A stretch of 14,149 bases of DNA, from contig JBBRUT010000093.1 in the NCBI GenBank assembly GCA_038247555.1, forward strand, positions 1 through 14,149, read 5' to 3'. The stretch is from JAHBXL01 sp038247555 (GTDB lineage: Bacteria; Planctomycetota; Phycisphaerae; Phycisphaerales; UBA1924). The notes under the pieces are model-generated. The model was given only the letters and a program-made list of their open reading frames with translations, was not told the DNA's origin and searched no databases. Shown one piece after another: positions 1-5,581 of the stretch. Position 1 is the stretch's first letter, and the number at the start of each line of letters is the position of its first letter. The position numbers and the translations under genes are program-made.

Positions 1-90
1 CCGCCCCTGCCGGGGCGGAACTGTGCAACGTGCTTTCTACGGGTTCCGCGGCGGTCCGCTGCGCGGCCGCGCTGCTCCACCCGTAGCTAC
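1..90. repeat. Composite palindromic repeat, copy A
   Basis: Two hairpins stand in a fixed order. The first is CCGCCCC (1-7) pairing with GGGGCGG (12-18) around a 4-nt loop. The second, larger one has an outer stem CTACGGGT (37-44) pairing perfectly with ACCCGTAG (79-86) and an inner stem GCGGC (48-52) with GCCGC (66-70). The right flank (GCTCCACCCGTAGCTACA) recurs almost unchanged in copy B. The window starts inside or at the edge of this unit, so its true left end is unknown. Confidence 0.6.
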
Positions 91-97
91 ATTCCCG

Positions 98-214
98 CGC
101 TCCTTCGGAGCGAAGAGCGGAGGCCGCGCTGGGGATGCCCGTTGAAACGGGCTGGTGTGGAAAGAAAAGACAAATTAGATTTTTGTGCGTGCTGTACCAC
201 CGCTGAAGCGGTGG
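98..214. repeat. Three small perfect hairpins between the composite repeats
   Basis: Hairpin one is CGCTCC (98-103) with GGAGCG (107-112), loop TTC. Hairpin two is GCCCGT (137-142) with ACGGGC (147-152), loop TGAA. Hairpin three is CCACCGC (197-203) with GCGGTGG (208-214), loop TGAA. Two unrelated stems share the same TGAA tetraloop, which suggests a family of short elements with compensatory stem changes rather than random GC palindromes. Confidence 0.55.
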
Positions 215-360
215 CCTAACCCCCCGAGCGAGCAAGGTCGATGAATCGGCATGGAAGAGTGAAGGCAGGTCGCTTCAGTTCGCGACGTTGTTCCTTTTGG
301 GGGGAGAGCGGAGGCCGCGGCGAGTCGCGCGGTTTGGAGTTCGCCAAGAGATGGGACGCT

Positions 361-457
361 TCCTCTGCCCCGCCGGGGCGGACCAGAGGAGACGCGAGAT
401 CTTCCACGGGTTGTGCTCCGTCCGCGAAGACGCGGACTGCGCTCCACCCGCGGCTAC
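361..457. repeat. Composite palindromic repeat, copy B
   Basis: It has the same order of parts as copy A. A GC hairpin comes first, with outer stem TCCTCTG (361-367) and CAGAGGA (384-390) around a CCCCGCCGGGGCGG core. About 24 nt further on comes a large hairpin with outer stem CCACGGGT (404-411) and ACCCGCGG (446-453, one mismatch) and a perfect inner stem GTCCGCG (420-426) with CGCGGAC (431-437), loop AAGA. The inner stem differs in sequence from copy A but keeps pairing, so the structure appears to be what is conserved. Confidence 0.6.
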
Positions 458-512
458 AACCCTTGGTCCCGCTGGGGCCGAAGAAGTCGACAGTGCCAAT
501 TCGCGTGGCGCG

Positions 513-1337
513 TCAGCGCATCAGGTGCCGCGACAGGAAGTCGGTTTGCAGGTTTTTGGCATCGTTGCCGAAGCGGCCGAAGCCGGCGTGTTCCTGGGGT
601 GCGCCGGTTTCGGGCCAGGTGTGGAGGGTGATGAGTGAATCGTCCGCGCGTTGTGCGCGGTATTGGGCGCGGAGGGCGTCGATGAAGCCGCGCTGGGTGG
701 CGATGGGGACGAGTTCATCTTTCTCGGAGTGGAGGGCGAGGAGGGGGATCGGTCTCCAGTTTGAGAGATGCTGCATGGGATCGACGAGGGCGACGCGTGC
801 GGGGTCGTGGGCGACGGGCCACGAGGCGGTTGCGGGGTTCTGGCTGCGGGCGAAGTAGAGGCCGGCGAGGTTGCCGCTGGTGCCTTCGACGGCCGCGCAG
901 ATGAAGGGGTGCGGATCGCAGAGGCGGCGGAGGGCGACCATTCCGCCTGCGGACATGCCGCCGATGGCGATACGGTCGAGATCGAAGACTCCCTTGTGCT
1001 CGGGCGCGGCGAGGGCTTCGACGATGAGGTCGATCTCGGGGATGGCGGCGTCGAGCAGGTCGAGCGTGCGGCGGGGGGAATGGAAATCGGGGTCGAGGCG
1101 CTCGCCGTGGCCGGGGAGGTCGATGGCGCAGGTGGCGATGCCGGCCTTGAGCCAGCGGACGTAGCGACCGGCATCGAGCTCTTTGGTGACGGTGCGGCCG
1201 TGCATCCAGATGCAGACGGGAGCGGGGGTGGTCCAGTCTGGATGGGCGAGGAGCGCGGGAACTTGTGTGGGGCCAAGCCGTACGCGACGGGCGTTGGCTT
1301 CGAGCGAGGCGGGGAGTTTGGCGAAGCGTTCGATCAC
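513..1337 (-). CDS. Alpha/beta-fold hydrolase (esterase/peptidase-like)
   Basis: This 274-residue protein has the alpha/beta hydrolase signatures in order. An oxyanion-hole HG lies at 46-47 (WMHG), and LPGHGE at 74-79. The nucleophile elbow GMSAGG puts Ser129 as nucleophile, a likely acid Asp207 sits in HSEKDELVP, and a late His250 (QEHAGFG) completes the triad. No signal peptide is visible, so it is probably cytoplasmic. The layout is like dienelactone-hydrolase or prolyl-oligopeptidase-type cytosolic esterases; the substrate cannot be read from sequence. The chosen start is a GTG that overlaps the TGA of the upstream pyrophosphorylase by 4 nt (GTGA), so translation is probably coupled and both come from one transcript. 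The functional link between the two genes is not obvious. Confidence 0.85.
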   Translation of the reverse strand: MIERFAKLPASLEANARRVRLGPTQVPALLAHPDWTTPAPVCIWMHGRTVTKELDAGRYVRWLKAGIATCAIDLPGHGERLDPDFHSPRRTLDLLDAAIPEIDLIVEALAAPEHKGVFDLDRIAIGGMSAGGMVALRRLCDPHPFICAAVEGTSGNLAGLYFARSQNPATASWPVAHDPARVALVDPMQHLSNWRPIPLLALHSEKDELVPIATQRGFIDALRAQYRAQRADDSLITLHTWPETGAPQEHAGFGRFGNDAKNLQTDFLSRHLMR

Positions 1338-2803
1338 ATGGCCAACCTCTGTCCCCGCTCGATCGCCCGCGGCAGCTTTCCGCCCGCTTTCAGCTCTTCG
1401 CGGGTGCTGGCGGTTCGCGCGGAGATCTCGAGCAAGCAGTCGGGTTTGCCGTCGGCCCCCCCCCTCCGCGGGACGGCGACACCGGAGAATTCTAGCCAGC
1501 GGGCTGCGCGTTCGGTCTGGATCTCGCGCGAGGATTGCGGGCTGTCCTGGCCCTCGGCGTTTTTGATGGGCGCAAACTCTTCGATGCGGTCGGTCTCCAG
1601 GACGATCGAACTGTCGCAGAGCGGGAGGGCATCGAAGACGAAGCGTTCGAGTTTCACGCCGTTGTTGGCCGCGGGCTTGGAGGGTTCGCCGGTGGCGGGA
1701 TCGACGCAGGGGATCTTCTTTTCGGCGCGGTGCCAGGGGAGCTCGAATGCGGCATCGGTGTTGAGCTTCTCGACAAAGTCGAGGCCGAGGATGTGCACGG
1801 CGATCGAGCCTGCGAGGAAGCGGAGGCGAGCATCTGGGAGGGTTTCGCGCTGCATGTCCATGGGCAGGTCGGAATACTCGACGATCTCGGTGCGGCCCTG
1901 TTTCTCGCCCGCGCCATGCGCACAGAACAGGCCGAGTTTTTCTTCAGCGTACGCCTTGGGGATCATCTTGCTGGACATCTGGGCGGAGGAGTGTGCGGCG
2001 GCGGCGGTGCCCGCGTTCGCGTGCAGGCCGAGGAAGACGGGGTCGAGCAGGTTGACGGTGGGGTTGTCGACCTGGAAGTAGGAGATGGTGGAGACGCCGC
2101 GCTGCTTCATGTCGTCGATTGCGCCGGACGCGTGGAGCGCGCGGAGGGAACCGCCGTGGCCATCGGGGTTGGTGGCGATCTCGCCGCGGGCAGACATGAG
2201 GACCTTGCCGGTGGAGATGTCGAGCGAGGGCATGATGCCCTGCATGAAGAGGTTGACGGAGTTTCGGGGCAGGCCGAAGAAGTGGTGCGCGGCGAAGAAC
2301 TCGAGCGTGGCATCGTGGTTGAGCGGGCTGGTCATGATGTACCAGGGAACGTGGACGCCGTAGCGGTCGTAGACGCCGAGGATGGCATCGGCGAACATCG
2401 CAAAGAGCGGCTTGCCGGTGACTGCGCCGGCGGGGAAGCAGCCTTTGGGGCCTTCGTAGCCGAGGCGCGAGCCCTGACCGCCGGCGACGACAAACGCGGC
2501 GACTTTGCCGGTGCGGAGAAGGGATTCGCCGGCGGCTTTGGCGGCGGCGCGGTTCCATGGGCGGAAGGCAGCGGTGTGATCGACTGGGTAGTAGGGGGCG
2601 GGCTGCACCTTTGGCGGCAGTTCAAACACCGGCTTGTTGCGGACGTACTGCTCGATCAGTCGGGGCATTGCGCTCCAGTCGATCGACTCGATCTGGTTGG
2701 TCAGGGCATCGCGGGCAGACTGGGGCAGTGTGCTCCAGAAGTTGAGCACGTGGGCCTGGCTGACGGGCTGGAGCTTTGTGCGGAGCGCATCGAGGGTGGG
2801 CAT
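1334..2803 (-). CDS. UDP-sugar pyrophosphorylase, eukaryotic UAP/UDPGP type
   Basis: This 489-residue enzyme probably couples UTP with a sugar 1-phosphate (GlcNAc-1-P, GalNAc-1-P or glucose-1-P) to give the UDP-sugar and pyrophosphate. The UDPGP-family nucleotide loop AGGQGSRLG is at 107-115, followed by PKG at 119-121. A central FQVDNP motif lies near residue 245, and a C-terminal FAPIKNAEGQDSP block is characteristic of the eukaryotic UDP-N-acetylhexosamine pyrophosphorylase branch. Length matches that branch (about 480-520), and it is unlike GlmU, the usual bacterial enzyme, because there is no left-handed beta-helix acetyltransferase domain. The ATG at 2801-2803 has no Shine-Dalgarno but has TAGACT ending 6 nt upstream. 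It is the first gene of a two-gene leftward operon. The exact sugar is not determined. Confidence 0.9.
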   Translation of the reverse strand: MPTLDALRTKLQPVSQAHVLNFWSTLPQSARDALTNQIESIDWSAMPRLIEQYVRNKPVFELPPKVQPAPYYPVDHTAAFRPWNRAAAKAAGESLLRTGKVAAFVVAGGQGSRLGYEGPKGCFPAGAVTGKPLFAMFADAILGVYDRYGVHVPWYIMTSPLNHDATLEFFAAHHFFGLPRNSVNLFMQGIMPSLDISTGKVLMSARGEIATNPDGHGGSLRALHASGAIDDMKQRGVSTISYFQVDNPTVNLLDPVFLGLHANAGTAAAAHSSAQMSSKMIPKAYAEEKLGLFCAHGAGEKQGRTEIVEYSDLPMDMQRETLPDARLRFLAGSIAVHILGLDFVEKLNTDAAFELPWHRAEKKIPCVDPATGEPSKPAANNGVKLERFVFDALPLCDSSIVLETDRIEEFAPIKNAEGQDSPQSSREIQTERAARWLEFSGVAVPRRGGADGKPDCLLEISARTASTREELKAGGKLPRAIERGQRLAM

Positions 2804-2854
2804 GTCGCCAGTCTAAGCCGGTTGCCGGGTCCGGGACCCGGTTACGCTTTGCCG
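2804..2854. promoter_or_regulatory. 51-bp divergent promoter region with central palindrome
   Basis: The whole space between two divergent starts is 51 bp. On the + strand TACGCT (2843-2848) ends 6 nt before the epimerase ATG. On the - strand TAGACT (2815-2810) ends 6 nt before the pyrophosphorylase ATG. Between them sits CCGGGTC (2825-2831) pairing with GACCCGG (2835-2841), a 7-bp stem with a CGG loop or, as duplex DNA, a 17-bp near-palindromic operator. Neither start has a Shine-Dalgarno. I infer two back-to-back leaderless promoters that could share one regulator. Confidence 0.5.
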
Positions 2855-3583
2855 ATGCGGAACCTGTTCACCAATCCCCGTCGTCTGCCGTTGATCGCTC
2901 CTTCGATTCTGTCGGCGGACTTTGCCCGGATGGGGGAAGACTGCGGCTCGGTCCTCAGCCCGGTGGCGCAGGGGCAGGCGGTGGTTGATGAGGGGGCGGC
3001 TGATTGTCTGCACCTGGATGTGATGGATGGGCACTTCGTGCCGAACCTCACGATGGGTCCGGATATGTGCAAGGCGCTTCGGCGGGCGTTCCCGAAGTCA
3101 TTTCTGGATGTGCATCTGATGGTCACCGACCCGTGGCGGCACGCGAGGGCGTTTGCGGAGGCGGGGGCGGATCATGTGACATTTCATGTCGAGGTGGTGC
3201 CGGAGGGAGAGCTTGATGCCATGGCCGGGAGGATTCGGGAACTGGGGGTGAGCGTGGGGCTGGCGGTGAACCCTCCGACGCCGGTCGAGGTTGCGCTGGA
3301 ACACCTCGAGTCGTTTGACCTGCTCTTGGTCATGTCCGTGAATCCGGGGTTTTCGGGCCAGGCGTTCATTCCGGAGGTGCTGGAAAAGACCCGGGCGTTT
3401 GGGGAGGCCGTGCTGCCGACGCAGCGGATTCAGATGGATGGGGGGATTCGGCCGGACAACGTGCAGGGGTGTCTGGACGCGGGCTGCGATGTGGTGGTGG
3501 CGGCGTCGGCGATTTTTGGGAAACCGGCGAGCGAGCGGGCGGGGGTTATTCGGTCGCTCCGTGGGTCCGGAACGCGGGGATAG
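2855..3583 (+). CDS. rpe: Ribulose-phosphate 3-epimerase
   Basis: This 242-residue (beta/alpha)8 barrel protein interconverts ribulose 5-phosphate and xylulose 5-phosphate in the pentose phosphate pathway, in the cytoplasm. Visible signatures are APSILSADF (15-23), the metal and catalytic residues His53 and Asp55 in LHLDVMDG, His87 in VHLMV, the MSVNPGFSGQ loop (160-169) and Asp195 in MDGGI. Compared with typical RPE (about 220 aa) there is an insertion of about ten residues (around 34-45) between the first helix and the catalytic strand. The same frame is open far upstream, but that part is antisense to the pyrophosphorylase; the ATG at 2855 is the first start that suits the family's N-terminus. 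No Shine-Dalgarno is present, and TACGCT 6 nt upstream suggests a leaderless message. Confidence 0.93.
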   Translation: MRNLFTNPRRLPLIAPSILSADFARMGEDCGSVLSPVAQGQAVVDEGAADCLHLDVMDGHFVPNLTMGPDMCKALRRAFPKSFLDVHLMVTDPWRHARAFAEAGADHVTFHVEVVPEGELDAMAGRIRELGVSVGLAVNPPTPVEVALEHLESFDLLLVMSVNPGFSGQAFIPEVLEKTRAFGEAVLPTQRIQMDGGIRPDNVQGCLDAGCDVVVAASAIFGKPASERAGVIRSLRGSGTRG

Positions 3584-3623
3584 TGGCCATTGGTGGCCAT
3601 ACGTTGGTGGACAATACCGCCAA
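3584..3623 (+). terminator. Tandem hairpins after the epimerase gene, possible terminator
   Basis: Directly after the TAG stop, TGGCCA (3584-3589) pairs with TGGCCA (3594-3599), loop TTGG. A second hairpin, TTGGTGG (3604-3610) with CCGCCAA (3617-3623, one G-U pair), follows. There is no T-tract, so intrinsic termination is uncertain; they may only protect the 3' end. Confidence 0.35.
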
Positions 3624-3636
3624 TACAGGGGATAAA
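3608..3636 (+). promoter_or_regulatory. Weak candidate sigma70 promoter
   Basis: TGGACA (3608-3613) and GATAAA (3631-3636) are separated by 17 nt. The -35 matches TTGACA at 5 of 6 positions and the -10 matches TATAAT at 4 of 6. It would give a leader of about 200 nt for the 3852 gene and overlaps the putative epimerase terminator hairpin, so support is weak. Confidence 0.25.
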
Positions 3637-3718
3637 TGTATGGGATGACGGGGATATCGGACCTGACTGCTCGTGTGGATAGCTTTGCCTCGCCGATCAG
3701 GGTTGATAGACTGCCTCC

Positions 3719-3737
3719 GGTTCGGATCATCTGAACC
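3719..3737. promoter_or_regulatory. 19-bp near-perfect palindrome upstream of the pseudophosphatase gene
   Basis: GGTTCGGAT-C-ATCTGAACC is symmetric around a single central base with one G-T mismatch in nine pairs. It lies 115 nt before the 3852 start. It could be an operator or an RNA hairpin in the leader; no regulator is identifiable from the window. Confidence 0.35.
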
Positions 3738-3851
3738 CCGTGAGTCTCGACCCCGAAGAAGCGATGGGGAGAGGTGCGGGGAGCGGGAATGATGGGGATG
3801 TGTTGGACGTTGTTTGCTGCGGTGTCTGGGTGGGGTAGGTGAGCTGATTTC

Positions 3852-4490
3852 ATGGCCAAGGATGCTGCGATTCGCTTGCTGCTGATACGAACGGGTCCCA
3901 CATGCTGGGACGGGGGCGGGCGCCTGCAGGGTTCCTGCGACCTTCCGCTCAGCGATGGTGGCCGCGCCGAGGTGGAGACGCTGGTGCGTTCCCTGGGGCG
4001 GGTGTCGCTGGCGAGCGTGGTGTGTGCCCCGGATGAGGCGTCGGTAGCAACGGCCAAGCTGGTGGCGGGGGCGGGTCGGCGGATTCCGTGCAAGGTCCTG
4101 GCCCTGCCGGAGCTTGGAGATCCTCATGTGGGATTGTGGGAAGGGATGCGGCAGGCCGACCTTGAGGACCGGTACCCCCGGGCGTGGGGACAGTTCACCG
4201 AGGATGTGTTGAGCGTGACGCCGCCGGAGGGGGAGACGATTGAATCGCTCCAGGCGCGGGTGATGCCTGCCATTTCCCGGGTGGCGGCGAAGGCACGAGC
4301 CGGGGCGAGGATCTGCATTGTCCTGCGTCCGCTGGCGATGGGGATCCTGCGTTGCCGGCTGAAGGGCGTGTCGCTGACCGAGGCTTGGAAGCTTTCGGGA
4401 CCGGCGACCCCGCCTGAGTGGTACGAAATCGAGAAGAACGACCCTCGCCTGCGTCCGCTGGAGGCGGCGTCCGCGGCGTCTGCGGCGTAA
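3852..4490 (+). CDS. Histidine-phosphatase-fold protein lacking catalytic histidines (pseudoenzyme)
   Basis: This 212-residue protein has the layout of the phosphoglycerate-mutase/histidine phosphatase superfamily. LLLIRTGPT (9-17) stands where the family has RHGET, GRLQG (23-27) and LPLSDGGR (31-38) follow, and LWEG (95-98) is kept. The nucleophilic His is Thr14, the phosphate-binding Arg of the SPLxRA motif is Ala63 (APDEAS), and the second catalytic His is Arg159 (VLRPLA in place of VSHGG). The frame is otherwise intact and well conserved in style, so this looks like a folded non-catalytic protein rather than a decaying gene. The C-terminus is a short AAS repeat encoded by three 9-bp units. 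Only a weak Shine-Dalgarno (AGGTGA, 3837-3842) precedes the ATG. It sits 108 bp upstream of accD; a role in binding a phosphorylated ligand or partner is inference. Confidence 0.75.
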   Translation: MAKDAAIRLLLIRTGPTCWDGGGRLQGSCDLPLSDGGRAEVETLVRSLGRVSLASVVCAPDEASVATAKLVAGAGRRIPCKVLALPELGDPHVGLWEGMRQADLEDRYPRAWGQFTEDVLSVTPPEGETIESLQARVMPAISRVAAKARAGARICIVLRPLAMGILRCRLKGVSLTEAWKLSGPATPPEWYEIEKNDPRLRPLEAASAASAA

Positions 4491-4496
4491 CGCCGC
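4464..4496 (+). repeat. Three tandem 9-bp units and a hairpin whose loop is the stop codon
   Basis: GCGGCGTCC (4464-4472), GCGGCGTCT (4473-4481) and GCGGCGTAA (4482-4490) are consecutive 9-mers ending in the stop codon. The last unit's GCGGCG then pairs with CGCCGC (4491-4496), leaving exactly TAA as a 3-nt loop. The tract encodes the Ala-Ala-Ser tail. Slippage could change the length of this tail without frameshift. Confidence 0.6.
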
Positions 4497-4543
4497 GACT
4501 GCCCGATCATTTGTTTGCTTCCCCTGTTCTCATCACCGGCCCG

Positions 4544-4559
4544 CGCGTGAATGCACGCG
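4544..4559 (+). promoter_or_regulatory. Hairpin in the accD leader
   Basis: CGCGTG (4544-4549) pairs perfectly with CACGCG (4554-4559) around an AATG loop, ending 39 nt before the chosen accD start. It could be a terminator for the previous gene without a T-tract, or a leader structure. Confidence 0.3.
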
Positions 4560-4598
4560 GACACCCGGGAGTTTCCGATAGACCAAGGAATGGTTGAG

Positions 4599-5447
4599 AT
4601 GACACAAGCTCCGGCAAAGACGTGGAACGAGCTCAAGGCGCAGACGCCACGGAAGAACTCGATCCCCGAAGGTCTCTGGCTGCGTTGCCCCGGCTGCGAG
4701 CAGATGATCTATCGCAAGCAGATGGAAGCGAATCTGCATGTGTGCCCCGAGTGTCAGCATCACTACCGGATCGGCGCGATTGAGCGTGTGAAGCAGCTTG
4801 CCGACCCGGGTTCGTTTGAGGCGATGTTCACGACGCTGGTGCCGACGGATCCGCTTTCGTTCCGCGATCTGAAGCCGTATTCGGACCGGATTCTGGCGGA
4901 GCAGATCAAGACGGGTCAGACGGATGCGGTGGTGGCGGGCACGGGCTTTGTGAAGGGCCGCGCCGCGATGCTGTGCGTGCTCGACTTGTCGTTCATGATG
5001 GGATCGATGGGGAGCGTGGTTGGCGAGACGGTGACAAGATCGATCGAAGCGGCGACGGCGCGCAACCTTCCGCTGATCATCGTGAGCGGCTCGGGGGGCG
5101 CGCGGATGCAGGAGGCGGGGCTGTCGCTCATGCAGATGGCCAAGACGTCGGCGGCGCTTGGGCGGCTTGACGATGCGGGCGGGCTGTTCATCAGCGTACT
5201 CACCGACCCGACGACGGGCGGCGTGACGGCGAGCTTTGCGATGCTGGGCGATGTGATCCTGGCGGAGCCCAAGGCGCTGATCGGGTTTGCCGGGCCGCGG
5301 GTGATTCAGCAGACGATCCGTCAGGATCTTCCTGAGGGCTTCCAGCGGTCTGAGTATCTGATGCAGGCGGGGATGGTGGATCGTGTGGTGCCCAGGGCGG
5401 AACTGCGGAGCGAGATTGCCCGCGTGATCGACTACTCCGGGCGGTAA
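4599..5447 (+). CDS. accD: Acetyl-CoA carboxylase carboxyltransferase beta subunit
   Basis: This 282-residue cytoplasmic subunit works with AccA to move the carboxyl group from carboxybiotin to acetyl-CoA, giving malonyl-CoA for fatty-acid synthesis. The N-terminal zinc ribbon is complete (Cys30, Cys33, Cys49, Cys52 in CPGC and CPEC). The crotonase-fold domain shows the family blocks FMMGSMGSVVGE, SGSGGARMQE, LTDPTTGGVTASF and GFAGPRVI. In-frame ATGs exist at 4551, 4590 and 4599. I chose 4599 because AAGGA (4585-4589) is spaced 9 nt from it, while that motif abuts 4590, and because the N-terminus then starts where the family does. No accA lies nearby, so the subunits are encoded apart. Confidence 0.95.
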   Translation: MTQAPAKTWNELKAQTPRKNSIPEGLWLRCPGCEQMIYRKQMEANLHVCPECQHHYRIGAIERVKQLADPGSFEAMFTTLVPTDPLSFRDLKPYSDRILAEQIKTGQTDAVVAGTGFVKGRAAMLCVLDLSFMMGSMGSVVGETVTRSIEAATARNLPLIIVSGSGGARMQEAGLSLMQMAKTSAALGRLDDAGGLFISVLTDPTTGGVTASFAMLGDVILAEPKALIGFAGPRVIQQTIRQDLPEGFQRSEYLMQAGMVDRVVPRAELRSEIARVIDYSGR

Positions 5448-5581
5448 GATCGGCGGCTTGTGGCCCTGGCCGATGGGGCGCGAGGGCCGTGTATCGTCCG
5501 TGAGCGTGCGCTGTCGCAACCGAAAGATCCCCGCGCGTTTCGTGTGACACACGGGGGCGCCTCTCCTTCAAGAACTGACAC

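Larger units (their letters stand above)
1..512. other. Gene-free stretch rich in GC hairpins
   Basis: No open frame in this stretch looks like a protein; the candidate frames are arginine/serine/proline-rich low-complexity translations of GC-rich DNA. The stretch is instead packed with short perfect or near-perfect inverted repeats (at 1-18, 37-86, 98-112, 137-152, 197-214, 361-390 and 404-453). It also has a 15-base exact direct repeat (AGAGCGGAGGCCGCG at 114-128 and 305-319). It lies downstream of the leftward hydrolase gene, whose stop is at 513-515, so some hairpins could end that transcript, but none has a T-tract. The overall look is that of interspersed palindromic (REP-like) repeats piled up between genes. 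Confidence 0.7.

Noticed and set aside
1..457. CRISPR array
   Set aside because: The repeats are palindromic hairpins of differing sequence, with no regular repeat-spacer periodicity, and no cas genes are present.
768..2081. Long rightward open frame of 437 codons
   Set aside because: It lies antisense to the hydrolase and the pyrophosphorylase, which have clear family motifs; its translation is glycine/valine/serine-rich with no recognisable domain. GC-rich codon bias keeps antisense frames open.
1535..2854. N-terminal extension of the epimerase frame by 440 codons
   Set aside because: This part is the antisense of the pyrophosphorylase. The epimerase family begins at about the ATG at 2855.
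4551..4598. Earlier accD starts at 4551 and 4590
   Set aside because: The 4551 ATG lies in the loop of a hairpin without a ribosome binding site, and AAGGA directly abuts 4590. The 4599 start has the proper 9-nt spacing.
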